Origin: Moritella sp. Urea-trap-13
GTDB lineage: Bacteria > Pseudomonadota > Gammaproteobacteria > Enterobacterales > Moritellaceae
Direction of reading: 5' to 3'
Length of the DNA: 64,000 nt
Assembly (NCBI RefSeq): GCF_002836355.1
Contig: NZ_PJCA01000031.1
Coordinates: forward strand, 930,001-994,000
Shown: piece after piece, positions 15,996 to 25,324 of the stretch
How the letters are laid out: each line of letters starts with the position of its first letter
Numbering within the stretch: position 1 is the stretch's first letter
The notes under the pieces: generated by a model
Database searches by the model: none
Seen by the model: only the letters and a program-made list of their open reading frames with translations
Told to the model about the DNA's origin: nothing
Translations under genes and position numbers: made by a program

Positions 15996-16885
15996 GAGAA
16001 TAGCTCCGAAATAAAGGTTAACGGTGTTTGGCTAAGCAACAAGGCCGCAAAGGTATGGGTATGTTCATAACCTGGCGGTGTTGATTGCTGCAGCATTACA
16101 TTTAATGCCTCGGGTGAGCCGTTAGTTGAAAATACCCGAACCTGGATGGCGCTTTGCTTTAGATTTTCAATCGCATCATGTAACTGCGTTAAATGCGCGG
16201 TGCGTTTCATCGCTAGCGCTTGGAGTTTAACAATCGGGGTTTGTCTATCTGCAGCGATACTGCCCAGTTGCGCAATCTGCGCCCCTTGCCAGTTGAGTAC
16301 CTGGCGCAATGGCGCTGGGTTTAATGCACTGGCAGGTTTAAATAGCGGTTGTTTGGCGGTTAATGGCTGAGTGAATTTATCTTTATCTAATGTCAGCCCT
16401 CGCATAGCTCGGCGTGAAACCATCCCCAATTCAGGCAGCGCTAACACTTCAAATACTGCTTTAGTAGTGGCAGCGAACGCAGGTAGATTTTGCTCTGCAA
16501 TCATTAGTCCTAATGCATAACAAGGTCCAGTTGGTCTGTTCTCATCACTGCTATCAAGTAATTTATCCGCCAGATGCTGAACTGCATTAGCCGGCGTTAA
16601 GTGATAGGCCGCATTGGCGACATTATCAGTTAAAAATAAATAGGGATGCACACTTAACACCTGTCCCTGGCATAACAAATTATCCAACTGGCCACGTAAC
16701 GCCAGCAGATTTTCAGCCTCAACGCTTAATGCATGACGATTAAAGTTCACCTTGCCTGCAAGTGGCGTTAAACGATGAGCGGCCTGCGCCATAATACCAG
16801 CCACTTGCCCCAATACTTGTTCACTTTTATCCTGGATAGTTTGCCCACTCGCAGACCAGCTAAAATGTTGTGTTTCCCAAGTCAT
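15992..16885 (-). CDS. Phage tail/baseplate protein of unknown function
   Basis: 297 residues, soluble and helix-rich. GGGGGCAAGT provides the ribosome site; the 3' end overlaps the next gene by ATGA. Segments such as AALRGQLDNLL, VANAAYHLTPANAVQHLADKLL and the final YEHTHTFAALLLSQ give no family to me. In K139-like phages a protein of this size lies between the tail fibre and the hub genes, so a baseplate role is likely. Confidence 0.55.
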   Translation of the reverse strand: MTWETQHFSWSASGQTIQDKSEQVLGQVAGIMAQAAHRLTPLAGKVNFNRHALSVEAENLLALRGQLDNLLCQGQVLSVHPYLFLTDNVANAAYHLTPANAVQHLADKLLDSSDENRPTGPCYALGLMIAEQNLPAFAATTKAVFEVLALPELGMVSRRAMRGLTLDKDKFTQPLTAKQPLFKPASALNPAPLRQVLNWQGAQIAQLGSIAADRQTPIVKLQALAMKRTAHLTQLHDAIENLKQSAIQVRVFSTNGSPEALNVMLQQSTPPGYEHTHTFAALLLSQTPLTFISELFS

Positions 16886-16924
16886 ACTTGCCCCCGAAAT
16901 AGTGCATTAAATAATTGAACGTCA

Positions 16925-19048
16925 TCATGCCGTGCGCAGCCACATATAAACCGTTAAGTGCTTACCTCTCACATCTAACGTCGCATTAGCCACGCCTGTA
17001 TCAGAGACCGAAACTGAGCCCGAAGGTCTACCTGCAGATGCAGGTTTAGAGTTAACAACTCTATGACCACTAGGCGCAACATTACCTGATATATAACTAG
17101 GCGTGAGATTGTTCCAACCACCGTATGCGTCAATACCATGTGAATGGTTTGGTAATTGATTACCACTAAATGAGGCAGTATGCCTATGCCTAGGAACTGG
17201 TACAGCTGGTGTATTCGTACCTGTAATTTTATTGACACCACTCGCCGTTTTGGTACTAAGTAAGGTCATGTCTGCCCCCTGCATCACCCATACACCAGGG
17301 TATCCATAGGTAGTAGGGTTCGCTACGTTAACCGTGATAAGTAAGTGGCCGACAGGAAATAACGTCTCAATCACACTTTGATTCACGGACGCATTCGCCC
17401 TATCTAGGGCTGCGATGGCTTTATCCATCGCGGTTTTAACAGCGGCGGCAACCGCATATTTAGTGGTACTAGCATCATTCGTTGCGCTTGTGGCGGGCCA
17501 GTTATTTACATGCCCTAAACCCACATGTGTTTTCGTTACACCATGTGGATTGCCTTTATCACCAACATGGGCAGCTAACGCGCTTTTTGCTGCCTTGGTG
17601 GAAATAGTGGCGTTAATGGCAGCGATTTCACTGTCATTACCTTGCAGTGCATCACCGAGCTCCTTAATCGTATCAAGTGCAGCAGCTGGCGCGCCGCCAA
17701 GTAATTGCGCCACGCGGTTATCTGTGTGTGTATTGGCATTACTTTCCGCTTTAACCGCGCGGTCATAGGCATTTTTAACCGCGTTAGACGTAGCCGCTTT
17801 TGTGATTGATGTGGAGGTAACACCATTTTCCAATTGCACAGCGCCGTAGCGTGATGTGGTTGCCGTCACATACGTCCACTTGCTGTTCGCTTTATCCATC
17901 GCCGCTTTAACTGCCGAGGGCGTGGCCGCTAATGTGGTGGCTATTGATGTGGTACTGGTTGATAGCTGCACGACCCCCGTGGCTGTTGTGCTGGCATTAT
18001 CAATACTAAAGGTACGGTTAGCCGATAAATTACCGCCGCCCTTTAATGGTCCCGTTGTACTGATTGTGCGATTAGCAAATGCGGCTGTTATTTTTTTACT
18101 GATACCCCGCCAGAATTGCGTTAATTTGACGTGTTTATTTGCGCTACTTTCACTGTCGATTTCGACATTAGAGGCCGCATTATCTTTACGCTCGAGCGCA
18201 GGCGTTCCGCCTAATAAACGTTGGTCAATCACATGACCAGCACTGTTAATATCAGCGAGTTTTGTTAAATAATGCTGCAGACCCGTGCTATCTACATAGT
18301 CAGTTAATACCTGCGCTGACGCTTTAATGCTTACAACCGCTTGCCACTGACTGGTTAACCCACCTTGCAAACTGGCATCAAGGTAAATCCCCATGCCATT
18401 AGCCACATTACTGATAACCTGCTCTGCAGACGCATGACAGCGCAAGCCACCAACATAACCAGTCCCAGCTTTGGTTTTATAGCTGCTACCCGATTGAAAT
18501 ACCTGGTAACCAGCATTCAAAAATGATGCCTTGCCGTAGTGGTCAACATTCGCTAAACGCTCAGTGTTATCAATGCCCGTTAAGCGCGCCGTGAAATCAA
18601 TCTGCCAAGTGGCCGCATTAACGGTTATCCCCGTGGCCTGTTGCGCGCCGATATAACTCATCATCATTGAGCGGGTAACAGAATTACCATTTTTAACACC
18701 CGCAACCGATTTGATTTTATTGATAGCCGGAATGTGACTGATAGCCGCCAGTACGTTTTGCTCTTTATTGCGCAGACCAATCCAGTTAAACGAAAAATCA
18801 CCAATACCCGTGTCCATGATAAGCGAGTAGATAACACCGTTCGGACTCACAAAACCCGATTGAGTGACATCACCCGTAAACACAACTTGCGCCGTTGGGG
18901 GCAATGTTTCCGCTCTATCTATCGGTGTACTCGGGTCGAGCCCTGGTACATTTGCCAGCACAAATTCATCGAGTACGATTGATTTACCCGCTAATGCAAG
19001 CTGCGCTTTTAGCGTTTCAAACGCCAAGGTAATTGTCATTTGAGCCAT
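16925..19048 (-). CDS. Tail fibre with collar domain (gpH-like)
   Basis: About 707 residues from the ATG at 19048 (AGAGGAAT upstream). N-terminal ~160 residues (AQMTITLAFETLKAQLALAGK ... GDFSFNWIGLRNKEQNVLAAI) form the phage tail-fibre attachment domain. The centre has repeated shaft units of the type TGVVQLST / GAVQLENGVTSTSI. The C-terminal ~150 residues form a collar-type receptor tip with the metal-binding HxH motifs RHRHTASFSG and NHSHG. It determines host recognition. No separate fibre-assembly chaperone (gpG-like) follows. Confidence 0.85.
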   Translation of the reverse strand: MAQMTITLAFETLKAQLALAGKSIVLDEFVLANVPGLDPSTPIDRAETLPPTAQVVFTGDVTQSGFVSPNGVIYSLIMDTGIGDFSFNWIGLRNKEQNVLAAISHIPAINKIKSVAGVKNGNSVTRSMMMSYIGAQQATGITVNAATWQIDFTARLTGIDNTERLANVDHYGKASFLNAGYQVFQSGSSYKTKAGTGYVGGLRCHASAEQVISNVANGMGIYLDASLQGGLTSQWQAVVSIKASAQVLTDYVDSTGLQHYLTKLADINSAGHVIDQRLLGGTPALERKDNAASNVEIDSESSANKHVKLTQFWRGISKKITAAFANRTISTTGPLKGGGNLSANRTFSIDNASTTATGVVQLSTSTTSIATTLAATPSAVKAAMDKANSKWTYVTATTSRYGAVQLENGVTSTSITKAATSNAVKNAYDRAVKAESNANTHTDNRVAQLLGGAPAAALDTIKELGDALQGNDSEIAAINATISTKAAKSALAAHVGDKGNPHGVTKTHVGLGHVNNWPATSATNDASTTKYAVAAAVKTAMDKAIAALDRANASVNQSVIETLFPVGHLLITVNVANPTTYGYPGVWVMQGADMTLLSTKTASGVNKITGTNTPAVPVPRHRHTASFSGNQLPNHSHGIDAYGGWNNLTPSYISGNVAPSGHRVVNSKPASAGRPSGSVSVSDTGVANATLDVRGKHLTVYMWLRTA

Positions 19049-19050
19049 TA

Positions 19051-19632
19051 TTATTCCTCTAACATTGCCGCCAAACATTGGTGGTCCCAATCCAATGGCG
19101 ATACAACTAAATTTAATTCAACAGGGCTTATCACTTGAAATTCATAGCGCCGACAAGTTCGCCCATAATGCTGAAGCAAGGCCGTCAGCAAGTCATAGTT
19201 TTCTGATAACTGCGCGTCGGTTAAGCGAATGGTCACAATGTCCCAATCTCGCCCCTGAGCCCGTTCATCAATTTCAACATGGCCAATACCCAAACGTTGA
19301 AATATGCGAATAAACCCCGCTGTGTCGCCAGAATCTTTTGCGTTAATAAACGCAAACTTAATACGCTTACGAAATAGCGCTATTGGCTCTGCATTAAAGC
19401 GCGTTATATCACGGCCCCAGGCAAGCGTAGGTAAAATACTTTCAGCGCAGGTTAAAGGGTCTAACTGAGCCAATGGCCACAGCAACCATAAACGTATTTT
19501 TTGCCAGTAATTCATCACCCCATTGGCAAGAAAGTACGGTTCTTTTAATGTTGCCGCTAAGGTATGACCGTCCATCCACCAAGGCACTTTGTGAGCAGGT
19601 AACGGCGCAGCCTGTTTATCGTGTTCAATCAT
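19051..19632 (-). CDS. Tail protein I (gpI-like baseplate protein)
   Basis: 193 residues. Typical gpI features: LATLDPLTCAESILPTLAWGRDITRF-like core (visible as QLDPLTCAESILPTLAWGRD at about 56-75), IALFRKRIKFAFINAKDSGDTAGFIRIFQRLG. Wedge component of the P2 baseplate, partner of gpJ. It overlaps the J gene by ATGATTGA, as in P2-like phages. Confidence 0.85.
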   Translation of the reverse strand: MIEHDKQAAPLPAHKVPWWMDGHTLAATLKEPYFLANGVMNYWQKIRLWLLWPLAQLDPLTCAESILPTLAWGRDITRFNAEPIALFRKRIKFAFINAKDSGDTAGFIRIFQRLGIGHVEIDERAQGRDWDIVTIRLTDAQLSENYDLLTALLQHYGRTCRRYEFQVISPVELNLVVSPLDWDHQCLAAMLEE

Positions 19633-20806
19633 GGATAATCACCACAGCCGTTAAGCGCGGAGTAACCAGCAAGTTGTCTATCTCGTCGACATTAAATTTA
19701 ATGGTCGCTAAATCAGGCAATTGCTGATGTATTTCTTTGATGAGTAAACTGAATGAAAAAATCGATAATGGCAGAGTTCGAGTCACCTTTGCATAATCCG
19801 CCGTTTCACGAAACGCGGCCCGTATCATATCTTCGACATCACTTGCTAATGCAGTTTGCCGTGCTGGGCTTAAATTCGGCGCCGCCTTAATCGTTGCCTG
19901 TATCGCATGCTGTGTTTCAGGCATAACCAAACACAATAAATCATCACCATGGCCGTGATTACCCTCTTTCATCACATAATCATTTAGCTGTCTGATTAGC
20001 TGACTAGGCGTGCTTCCCACGGCCATTAAAATATACGCATTGGCCGTTGCAGGTCCACGCGGCGCGTCATGTTCAAAGTAAATTAAATCAGTACGAATGC
20101 CCGCGACACTCGCCAGCATAGCGCGATAGATAGAATCGATATGAAAACGGCCAACTGAACTAAACTGATTACGAATGCGCAACGCCAGTTCATCATCCAT
20201 TTCAGTATTAGCGCCAAGGGAGGTGATCCAATCCACCGGATTACTGACATGGGTGATACCACTGATGCTTTTGGGCAAAATTGAAAAGTAACCCGCAGGC
20301 AGATTAAAAGCGTTGCCGGCATTAACCGCATCACAAAGCACCAAACCACTGGCTTGCCCTGCGGGGATCAATACATCTGCAATCACCCGTAATTGATAGA
20401 CAGTATTTTCAATACGGTCCGTTTCTATCACCGTTCCGGCCACAATAATCACTGGGTTCTCAGGCTTTTCTTTAAAGAAAGTCACGCCACCTCGGGTGAA
20501 CGTGGCAGGTTTGCGATCTAAATCGACTTCCCACGCTTTTAAATCCAAATAAATATTTTTAGCCGTGGCGGTAAAAGCGTTCGGTAATACGTAATTAGCC
20601 AATAAATTGTTAATGAGCCACAATGACGGCGCAATCACCACCGCATTAATCACCCGCCAAAATGGTGACATGCGGCTATCGTTACTGACTTTACTGCCCG
20701 CCGCTTCAACCTCTTTTTCCAATTCAAGTGCCAGTGCTGTTTCCGTTGTAGGTATACCTTCTGCTGCAATTAAGCGTTGGAAATCAACTTGTGGACGTTC
20801 ATTCAT
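19625..20806 (-). CDS. Baseplate assembly protein J
   Basis: 393 residues. Family hallmarks: GGVTFFKEKPENPVIIVAGTVIET, GNAFNLPAGYFSIL, TNPVDWITSLGANTEMDDELALRIRNQF (read as VSNPVDWITSLGANTEMDDE) and the C-terminal wing VEDMIRAAFRE. It forms the baseplate wedge periphery that carries gpI and the fibres. Start overlaps the previous gene's stop. Confidence 0.9.
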   Translation of the reverse strand: MNERPQVDFQRLIAAEGIPTTETALALELEKEVEAAGSKVSNDSRMSPFWRVINAVVIAPSLWLINNLLANYVLPNAFTATAKNIYLDLKAWEVDLDRKPATFTRGGVTFFKEKPENPVIIVAGTVIETDRIENTVYQLRVIADVLIPAGQASGLVLCDAVNAGNAFNLPAGYFSILPKSISGITHVSNPVDWITSLGANTEMDDELALRIRNQFSSVGRFHIDSIYRAMLASVAGIRTDLIYFEHDAPRGPATANAYILMAVGSTPSQLIRQLNDYVMKEGNHGHGDDLLCLVMPETQHAIQATIKAAPNLSPARQTALASDVEDMIRAAFRETADYAKVTRTLPLSIFSFSLLIKEIHQQLPDLATIKFNVDEIDNLLVTPRLTAVVIIHD

Positions 20807-21132
20807 AACGTTACCCCGAGTGCTAATTCACCAAATTTAACGGTTGTGGCGCGTAACATGATCGCACCGGCACTTTGCTCTAACGCTGACGCTGAACCAG
20901 GCTCAATACGCAGGTCTATTTCGATTAACATTTCAATGCGTGTCAACACGTCCTCGCGCAAGGTGCGGTTACGTTCGGCTTGCAGCAGACGCACTAACCC
21001 ACTTTCTAACACCGCATGCTTCACATCTTGGGCAATGCTCATAATATCGTTGGTATAACGTGGCTGCTGGCCTGCATCAAAATCAACACCGCCCTGGTTA
21101 ACTAACAGGTCTATATAATATTTATCGGTCAT
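20803..21132 (-). CDS. DUF2590 family baseplate protein (gpW/gp25-like)
   Basis: 109 residues, YYIDLLVNQGGVDFDAGQQPRYTNDIMSIAQDVKHAVLESGL fits DUF2590, which occupies the place of gpW in K139-like phages. The C-terminal IEMLIEIDLRIEPGSASALEQS and DDVLTRIE-like pattern suits a lysozyme-like gp25 wedge fold. Overlaps both neighbours by ATGA. Confidence 0.8.
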   Translation of the reverse strand: MTDKYYIDLLVNQGGVDFDAGQQPRYTNDIMSIAQDVKHAVLESGLVRLLQAERNRTLREDVLTRIEMLIEIDLRIEPGSASALEQSAGAIMLRATTVKFGELALGVTL

Positions 21133-23462
21133 TGCGTGTCCATTTCATCCCATTCTTGCAACTGCGCGCGGGTAAACGGCTGCTCTTGTTTAATGTGAAT
21201 ATCACCCGTATGTGTCGATTTACTGCCATTACCCTGCATGGCTTTTGCCATGACCGGCATGTAACCCTGCGATGGCACCTGCGCCGTTTGGCCACCTTGT
21301 AAATAGCGGCTAATCGGTCGGTTAATTCTTTCGCGGTTCGCCTTTTGATTACCGATGTTTAATGATTCAACATCTGGCATTAACGGTTCTTTTATCCGCG
21401 ATTCAATTTCAATACCAGGTATCATATTGATTTTATCAATCAACCAATCAAGGCCGTCACCGAGTAAATCAAACACCGATAAATCACCTAAATAACCCGT
21501 AAAATCGGCCCAGCCTTGCGCCATTAAACCAAACACCATCATGGCTTGCTGTCCAACAAGGATGAATGGCTGCGCTAAAAATAAAATGGCGGTGAACAAG
21601 TGAGATATGACAGTCGACACACCCGTTGCAATTTGCTGCCAGCCGCTCATCACAGAATCAGTAATACCTGTAAATAACGCAGGGATAGTGCCCAGAACGG
21701 TAAGCGCTGCAGCGGGTCCATCAACCAACAAGCTAAAGAATGCTTTGATACTGGTGAACACCATCTGAAATGGCAGCAATAACGCACTCACGCCAGCGCC
21801 AATCAATGCCCACGCGCCGGATGCAATAGACACATAACCAGCGAACAGACCTGAAAAGAAAGTGGAAAGCACATTGAAACCACTCATAATGCCTTTCATG
21901 AACTCGGTGTTTAACAAAGCTAACGTGAATATGTTCCAGGCAAACACTAGATCATTAAATACCGACATAACCACCTCACCCACGGCCGTGAACAGTTGCC
22001 CGATTTGGTTAAATATCCAAATTTTATTTAGTGCGGCTATCAGCTCATCCCAATAAACGATGATGCCAATAATGGCGACACCTAATGCGATAATACCGGC
22101 AACAATCAGCAAGACAGGATTCGCTGTCATCATCATGTTCAAGCCAAGAAACGCGCCTTTCATCCACGTTAACCCCGTGCTTGCGACTGCCATGACGCTA
22201 CTCATTATCACCACTGCTGAGCCCCAACCTGCAGTCACCAATGTCGATAAACCAACTATCAGATTCCAAGCGGCTAATGCGCCAGCGCCACCGATAATCG
22301 CCAGCGCGGCATACCCTAAGTAGGTCGTTATATGAGGGAACATCTGTGTCCATTCCAGTAACGTGCCGATGCCATTAGCCATCGCGCCAACAACCCCATT
22401 AATGGATGGTAATATGAGGCCAAACACACCCGCGCGGATGGCATACCAACTGGCATCAAGCCTTTCCCATTGGTCCGTCATCGCGCCAGCCATGCTTTCA
22501 GCTTTTCCCATGCCTTTAACATCACCAAGCGTTTCGATACTACTTGCAAGGCCATCCGTGTCGGCCATTAATAACTTGATCATGCTTACCGCTTCATCAC
22601 TACCAAATGCTTTTTTCAAGGAGTCACTTTCAGCGACATCAAAAGTTTCGCCAAACCGACCTTTTAATTTGCCTAAGATGTCATACATTGGCAACATCGC
22701 GCCCTGGCTATCAGTGAACGATAAATTCAACTCGTCTTGCGCTTTGCCCACCCCTGCTAGAAACGCTTTATATTGCGTACCCGCTTGGCTACCAGACATT
22801 GTCGATTGCAACGTGCCAAGGATAGCCATTTGCTCATTCATGCCAATACCAGACGCCGTCGCATTCGCGCCGATACTCGTAAATGCATCACTCATGCCCT
22901 TACCTGTGGTTTTAAACATCTCCACTGATTGAGCGGTCATGCCTGCCACTTGTTTAGACCAAATACCCGTGCCCATCATGTCAGCTTGGTTTTTAAACAC
23001 GCCGTACATCGTGCCCATGTAGCTAGTGATGGTCGCGGTATCTGCTTTGGTTGCAGCGGCGAGCACCGCCGAGCTTTTGGTAATATCCGCCAGTTCATCA
23101 CCGCTAATATTGCCAAAGGCTGACTTGATATCATAAGCAGCCTCAACAACTTCAGTCGCAGATTTACCGTATTCGGCAGAAAACCCTAGCGCCGTTTGCT
23201 GTAATTTTTGTAAGTCAGCATCCACAACGCCGAGTGATTTAACTTCACCAAGCACACGGTCCATTTCAATCGCCGGCATCAATGCACTTTGTACAGCAAA
23301 ACCAGCAGCGACCAATCCCGCAGTGCCGCCCGCCATTTTGTCCCAACCAATACGCCCTGCATCCGCCGTTTGAGTAATGGTATTTTCAATACTGTGCAAT
23401 GGGCTAGTAGCCTGGTCAATCAAGCCAACCGTCATCATTAAACTGTCCATATGGGCACTCAT
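21129..23462 (-). CDS. Tail tape measure protein
   Basis: 777 residues. The N-terminal half is the TP901-type tape measure domain (EMDRVLGEVKSLGVVDADLQKLQ, YGKSATEVVEAAYDIKSAFGNIS, ALGSDEAVSMIKLLM-like). Several long hydrophobic stretches follow (about 360-480 and 530-650), as expected for a protein that sets tail length and later helps DNA cross the inner membrane. A short polar C-terminus. It follows the frameshifted chaperone gene. Confidence 0.9.
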   Translation of the reverse strand: MSAHMDSLMMTVGLIDQATSPLHSIENTITQTADAGRIGWDKMAGGTAGLVAAGFAVQSALMPAIEMDRVLGEVKSLGVVDADLQKLQQTALGFSAEYGKSATEVVEAAYDIKSAFGNISGDELADITKSSAVLAAATKADTATITSYMGTMYGVFKNQADMMGTGIWSKQVAGMTAQSVEMFKTTGKGMSDAFTSIGANATASGIGMNEQMAILGTLQSTMSGSQAGTQYKAFLAGVGKAQDELNLSFTDSQGAMLPMYDILGKLKGRFGETFDVAESDSLKKAFGSDEAVSMIKLLMADTDGLASSIETLGDVKGMGKAESMAGAMTDQWERLDASWYAIRAGVFGLILPSINGVVGAMANGIGTLLEWTQMFPHITTYLGYAALAIIGGAGALAAWNLIVGLSTLVTAGWGSAVVIMSSVMAVASTGLTWMKGAFLGLNMMMTANPVLLIVAGIIALGVAIIGIIVYWDELIAALNKIWIFNQIGQLFTAVGEVVMSVFNDLVFAWNIFTLALLNTEFMKGIMSGFNVLSTFFSGLFAGYVSIASGAWALIGAGVSALLLPFQMVFTSIKAFFSLLVDGPAAALTVLGTIPALFTGITDSVMSGWQQIATGVSTVISHLFTAILFLAQPFILVGQQAMMVFGLMAQGWADFTGYLGDLSVFDLLGDGLDWLIDKINMIPGIEIESRIKEPLMPDVESLNIGNQKANRERINRPISRYLQGGQTAQVPSQGYMPVMAKAMQGNGSKSTHTGDIHIKQEQPFTRAQLQEWDEMDTQ

Positions 23463-23468
23463 GAATAA

Positions 23469-23660
23469 CTACTCTCCGTTCAATGCTTTTGCGATACCAT
23501 TGGCAACTGCAATGGTGTGTTTTTCAGTTTGGGATTTATCGAGCCAAAGCGCCCTGGCATAACTTTCAGTATCATCAGGCGCGTGCGGCAAATAAAAAGC
23601 CTTTAAGGTAAATATTTGCTCTAACTCGTTACGCTCAATGGCCTTGGCACGGTTTATTAG
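23469..23660 (-). CDS. DUF6890-like ORF made by -1 frameshift from the tail chaperone
   Basis: A 63-codon open frame from CTA (23660) to TAG (23469-23471), reading LINRAKAIERNELEQIFTL, then YLPHAPDDTESYARALWLDK and ending NGIAKALNGE. The YLP...DD...ARALW pattern fits DUF6890. It has no start codon of its own with a ribosome site. It lies in the -1 frame immediately after the chaperone's slippery heptamer A AAA AAC, so the expected product is a 150-residue chaperone-DUF6890 fusion. This is the arrangement of P2 E/E-prime and lambda G/GT. Confidence 0.75.
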   Translation of the reverse strand, partial: LINRAKAIERNELEQIFTLKAFYLPHAPDDTESYARALWLDKSQTEKHTIAVANGIAKALNGE

Positions 23661-23920
23661 TTTTTTACTTCAATTTCTAAACCACTTTCAAAGTGCTCAT
23701 TTACTTTATGCAAAACACGCATCACTGCGCCAGGCAGCTGTAACACTTCATCCAGTGCCGATTTATCTTCTTTATGCACCACGCGGCGCAGATAATTGGT
23801 TGCTGGTGCCACTTTGTCGTTAGGTAGCATTTCATTAATGTACTTGTTGTACGCGGCCAGTGAAGGTTCAAAACGTAGTTCTTTACCCGCTACACCTAAT
23901 GTGATCACTTTATTTGTCAT
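23657..23920 (-). CDS. Tail assembly chaperone (Phage_TAC type)
   Basis: 87 residues (FEPSLAAYNKYINEMLPNDKVAPATNYLRRVV is typical of the K139-like tail chaperones). It coats the tape measure protein during tail assembly. The gene ends GTA AAA AAC TAA, a -1 slippery site directly before the stop, so a minor fraction should continue into the DUF6890-like frame. ATGA overlap with the previous gene. Confidence 0.8.
   Translation of the reverse strand: MTNKVITLGVAGKELRFEPSLAAYNKYINEMLPNDKVAPATNYLRRVVHKEDKSALDEVLQLPGAVMRVLHKVNEHFESGLEIEVKN
23660..23666 (-). promoter_or_regulatory. -1 ribosomal frameshift heptamer
   Basis: A AAA AAC in the zero frame of the chaperone gene, followed at once by TAA. 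Slipping back one base reads CTA ATA AAC and enters the DUF6890-like frame. No strong stem-loop is visible just downstream, so the efficiency cannot be judged. Confidence 0.75.
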
Positions 23921-24153
23921 GCTGCATTATTTCCTTTAAGTAAGTTGTAAATTCGATCGAATCCCGAGTCCATGTTGCGTTCAACACGGTCGCCTAATTC
24001 TTTAACGTCATCTTTCGTTGCATAGGTTTCAGCAACGTGTGTTTTATGGTCGGCTAAATCAGCTGATACCTTCGATAACCAGGTGATAACGGCGCCACTA
24101 ATAACCACCACCAACATTGCTACTGCGGCAATTGCAGCGACCCAAGTTGACAT
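23917..24153 (-). CDS. Small single-span phage membrane protein
   Basis: 78 residues. One N-terminal membrane segment (WVAAIAAVAMLVVVISGAVITWL, about 4-26), then a charged coiled-coil-like tail (HVAETYATKDDVKELGDRVERNMD). This N-in/C-out or C-in small protein could be an antiholin, a pinholin or a spanin component; XhlA-like proteins have this shape. It sits between a 3-span holin-like gene and the tail chaperone. GAGG ribosome site. Confidence 0.55.
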   Translation of the reverse strand: MSTWVAAIAAVAMLVVVISGAVITWLSKVSADLADHKTHVAETYATKDDVKELGDRVERNMDSGFDRIYNLLKGNNAA

Positions 24154-24164
24154 TCAAACCTCGC

Positions 24165-24683
24165 TTATTTCTTCAGTTCTAACTGTTTGGATTTATCCGC
24201 GCTGCTGCGACTGCTCCCTAACCAAAATGCCACCGCAGTACCAAATGCCCCCAATACCGAGCCCGCCGTCATGATGATCACCTGGTCATATGCCTTAGGG
24301 GGTTCAAAGGCAAACAACGCGATAAACATGCCTGACACCATCAGCGCAAGCATGATTGTCATCACGCTTGGCATCCAATGGTCTTTATGCTCTACGCGCG
24401 CATTCTGCGTGTCTGCCAATTCAGCTTTACGCTCATCCAATGCAACGGCTGATGCTTGCAATGCTAATTTTTTCAGTGATACCCGCTCTTCACTTTCAAG
24501 TCGACGAATAGCAACGAGTGCTTCAGGGTTTTGTTTAATGGCTTGTTCAATCGCAGCCGGTGTATTTTCTACCCCTAAGGCATTGGCAAGTAACCCGCCA
24601 ACCGCCGCTCCAGCAGGCCCACCGATTAAGGTGCCCACTAATGGCGCGGCGCTACCGATTAATGCTTTAATATTTTCCCACAT
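24165..24683 (-). CDS. Holin-like 3-span membrane protein
   Basis: 172 residues. A glycine/alanine-rich first hydrophobic part (SAAPLVGTLIGGPAGAAVGGLLA), a charged helix (EERVSLKKLALQASAVALDERKAE), then two membrane spans (SVMTIMLALMVSGMFIALFAF and VIIMTAGSVLGAFGTAVAFWLG). The pattern resembles the GTA-type 3TM holin family. It would form lesions in the inner membrane at the end of infection. A second holin candidate lies at 34594. Confidence 0.65.
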   Translation of the reverse strand: MWENIKALIGSAAPLVGTLIGGPAGAAVGGLLANALGVENTPAAIEQAIKQNPEALVAIRRLESEERVSLKKLALQASAVALDERKAELADTQNARVEHKDHWMPSVMTIMLALMVSGMFIALFAFEPPKAYDQVIIMTAGSVLGAFGTAVAFWLGSSRSSADKSKQLELKK

Positions 24684-24685
24684 GG

Positions 24686-25108
24686 TTAATCCTTCGTTAT
24701 TGAAATACTGACAATCTCACCAGCGAATTCAGCCATCAGGGCAGAAAAGGCCGCGGTTGAATTCAATACAGCCCATTCGCCATGCACAAAACCAAACTCA
24801 ACACCCGGTGCCAAGCAGCCTTCTAAATCCTGCGGTGAATTAGCTTTGTGTATCAAAATATGCGTGCGCAAACTTGGGCCATAACGACTAACACCAAGTT
24901 CCGGCGCTTCAAGTGCATAACAAGTACCGAACTTTGGTGACTCATGCACCATGGCCATATAAGTCCCTTCCACAATGCAAGAGCTCGATGCCTTGTTATT
25001 CAGCATCGGCCGCTCGGCGAAGCAACACACTTTGCTGCCATCTTCGCGGTGCAATATTGAATAGGTGCCATGCTCAAAGTAACGGCGTTTTAATGAAAAA
25101 TGTTTCAT
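24686..25108 (-). CDS. DUF5675 family protein (possible cell-wall enzyme of the lysis module)
   Basis: 140 residues. CFAERPMLNNKASSSCIVEGTYMA, SRYGPSLRTHILIHKANSPQDLEGCLAPG follow the DUF5675 pattern, in which HIH/H-x-GN and GC-L-G residues cluster as in a catalytic site. The family occurs in phages and conjugative elements, and its position next to holin-like genes suggests a role as endolysin, but I know of no proof. It is the only endolysin candidate I can see. It overlaps the zinc-finger gene by ATGA. Confidence 0.6.
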   Translation of the reverse strand: MKHFSLKRRYFEHGTYSILHREDGSKVCCFAERPMLNNKASSSCIVEGTYMAMVHESPKFGTCYALEAPELGVSRYGPSLRTHILIHKANSPQDLEGCLAPGVEFGFVHGEWAVLNSTAAFSALMAEFAGEIVSISITKD

Positions 25109-25320
25109 CGCTTTCCCTTATCTGCCAACGCTTGGCAGTGAGTACAAAATTGACAACCTTTGACGGCGTCTTGTCGTGCTTTGGGAATGTCAGAACCACA
25201 TTCATTGCATACCTCGGCGCTCTGTAACTGAGTCTGCTTAGGCTGATTTTTAAAGTGGTTCGTCAATGCCATGGCGGTTTGTTTTATTTCCAATGCGCTA
25301 GCACTATCAAAAATATCCAT
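25105..25320 (-). CDS. DksA/TraR-type C4 zinc-finger protein
   Basis: 71 residues with a coiled N-terminus and a C4 finger (CNECG...CQFCTHC, about residues 38-62). Same family as phage and plasmid TraR, which binds the RNA polymerase secondary channel and mimics DksA-ppGpp. In a late phage operon it could adjust host transcription. A gene of this kind sits at the same spot in K139-like phages and P2 relatives. Confidence 0.85.
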   Translation of the reverse strand: MDIFDSASALEIKQTAMALTNHFKNQPKQTQLQSAEVCNECGSDIPKARQDAVKGCQFCTHCQALADKGKR

Positions 25321-25324
25321 CCAC

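Noticed and set aside
17415-18236. Long plus-strand ORFs opposite the tail fibre gene
   Set aside because: They mirror the repetitive Ala/Thr/Ser codons of the fibre gene on the other strand.
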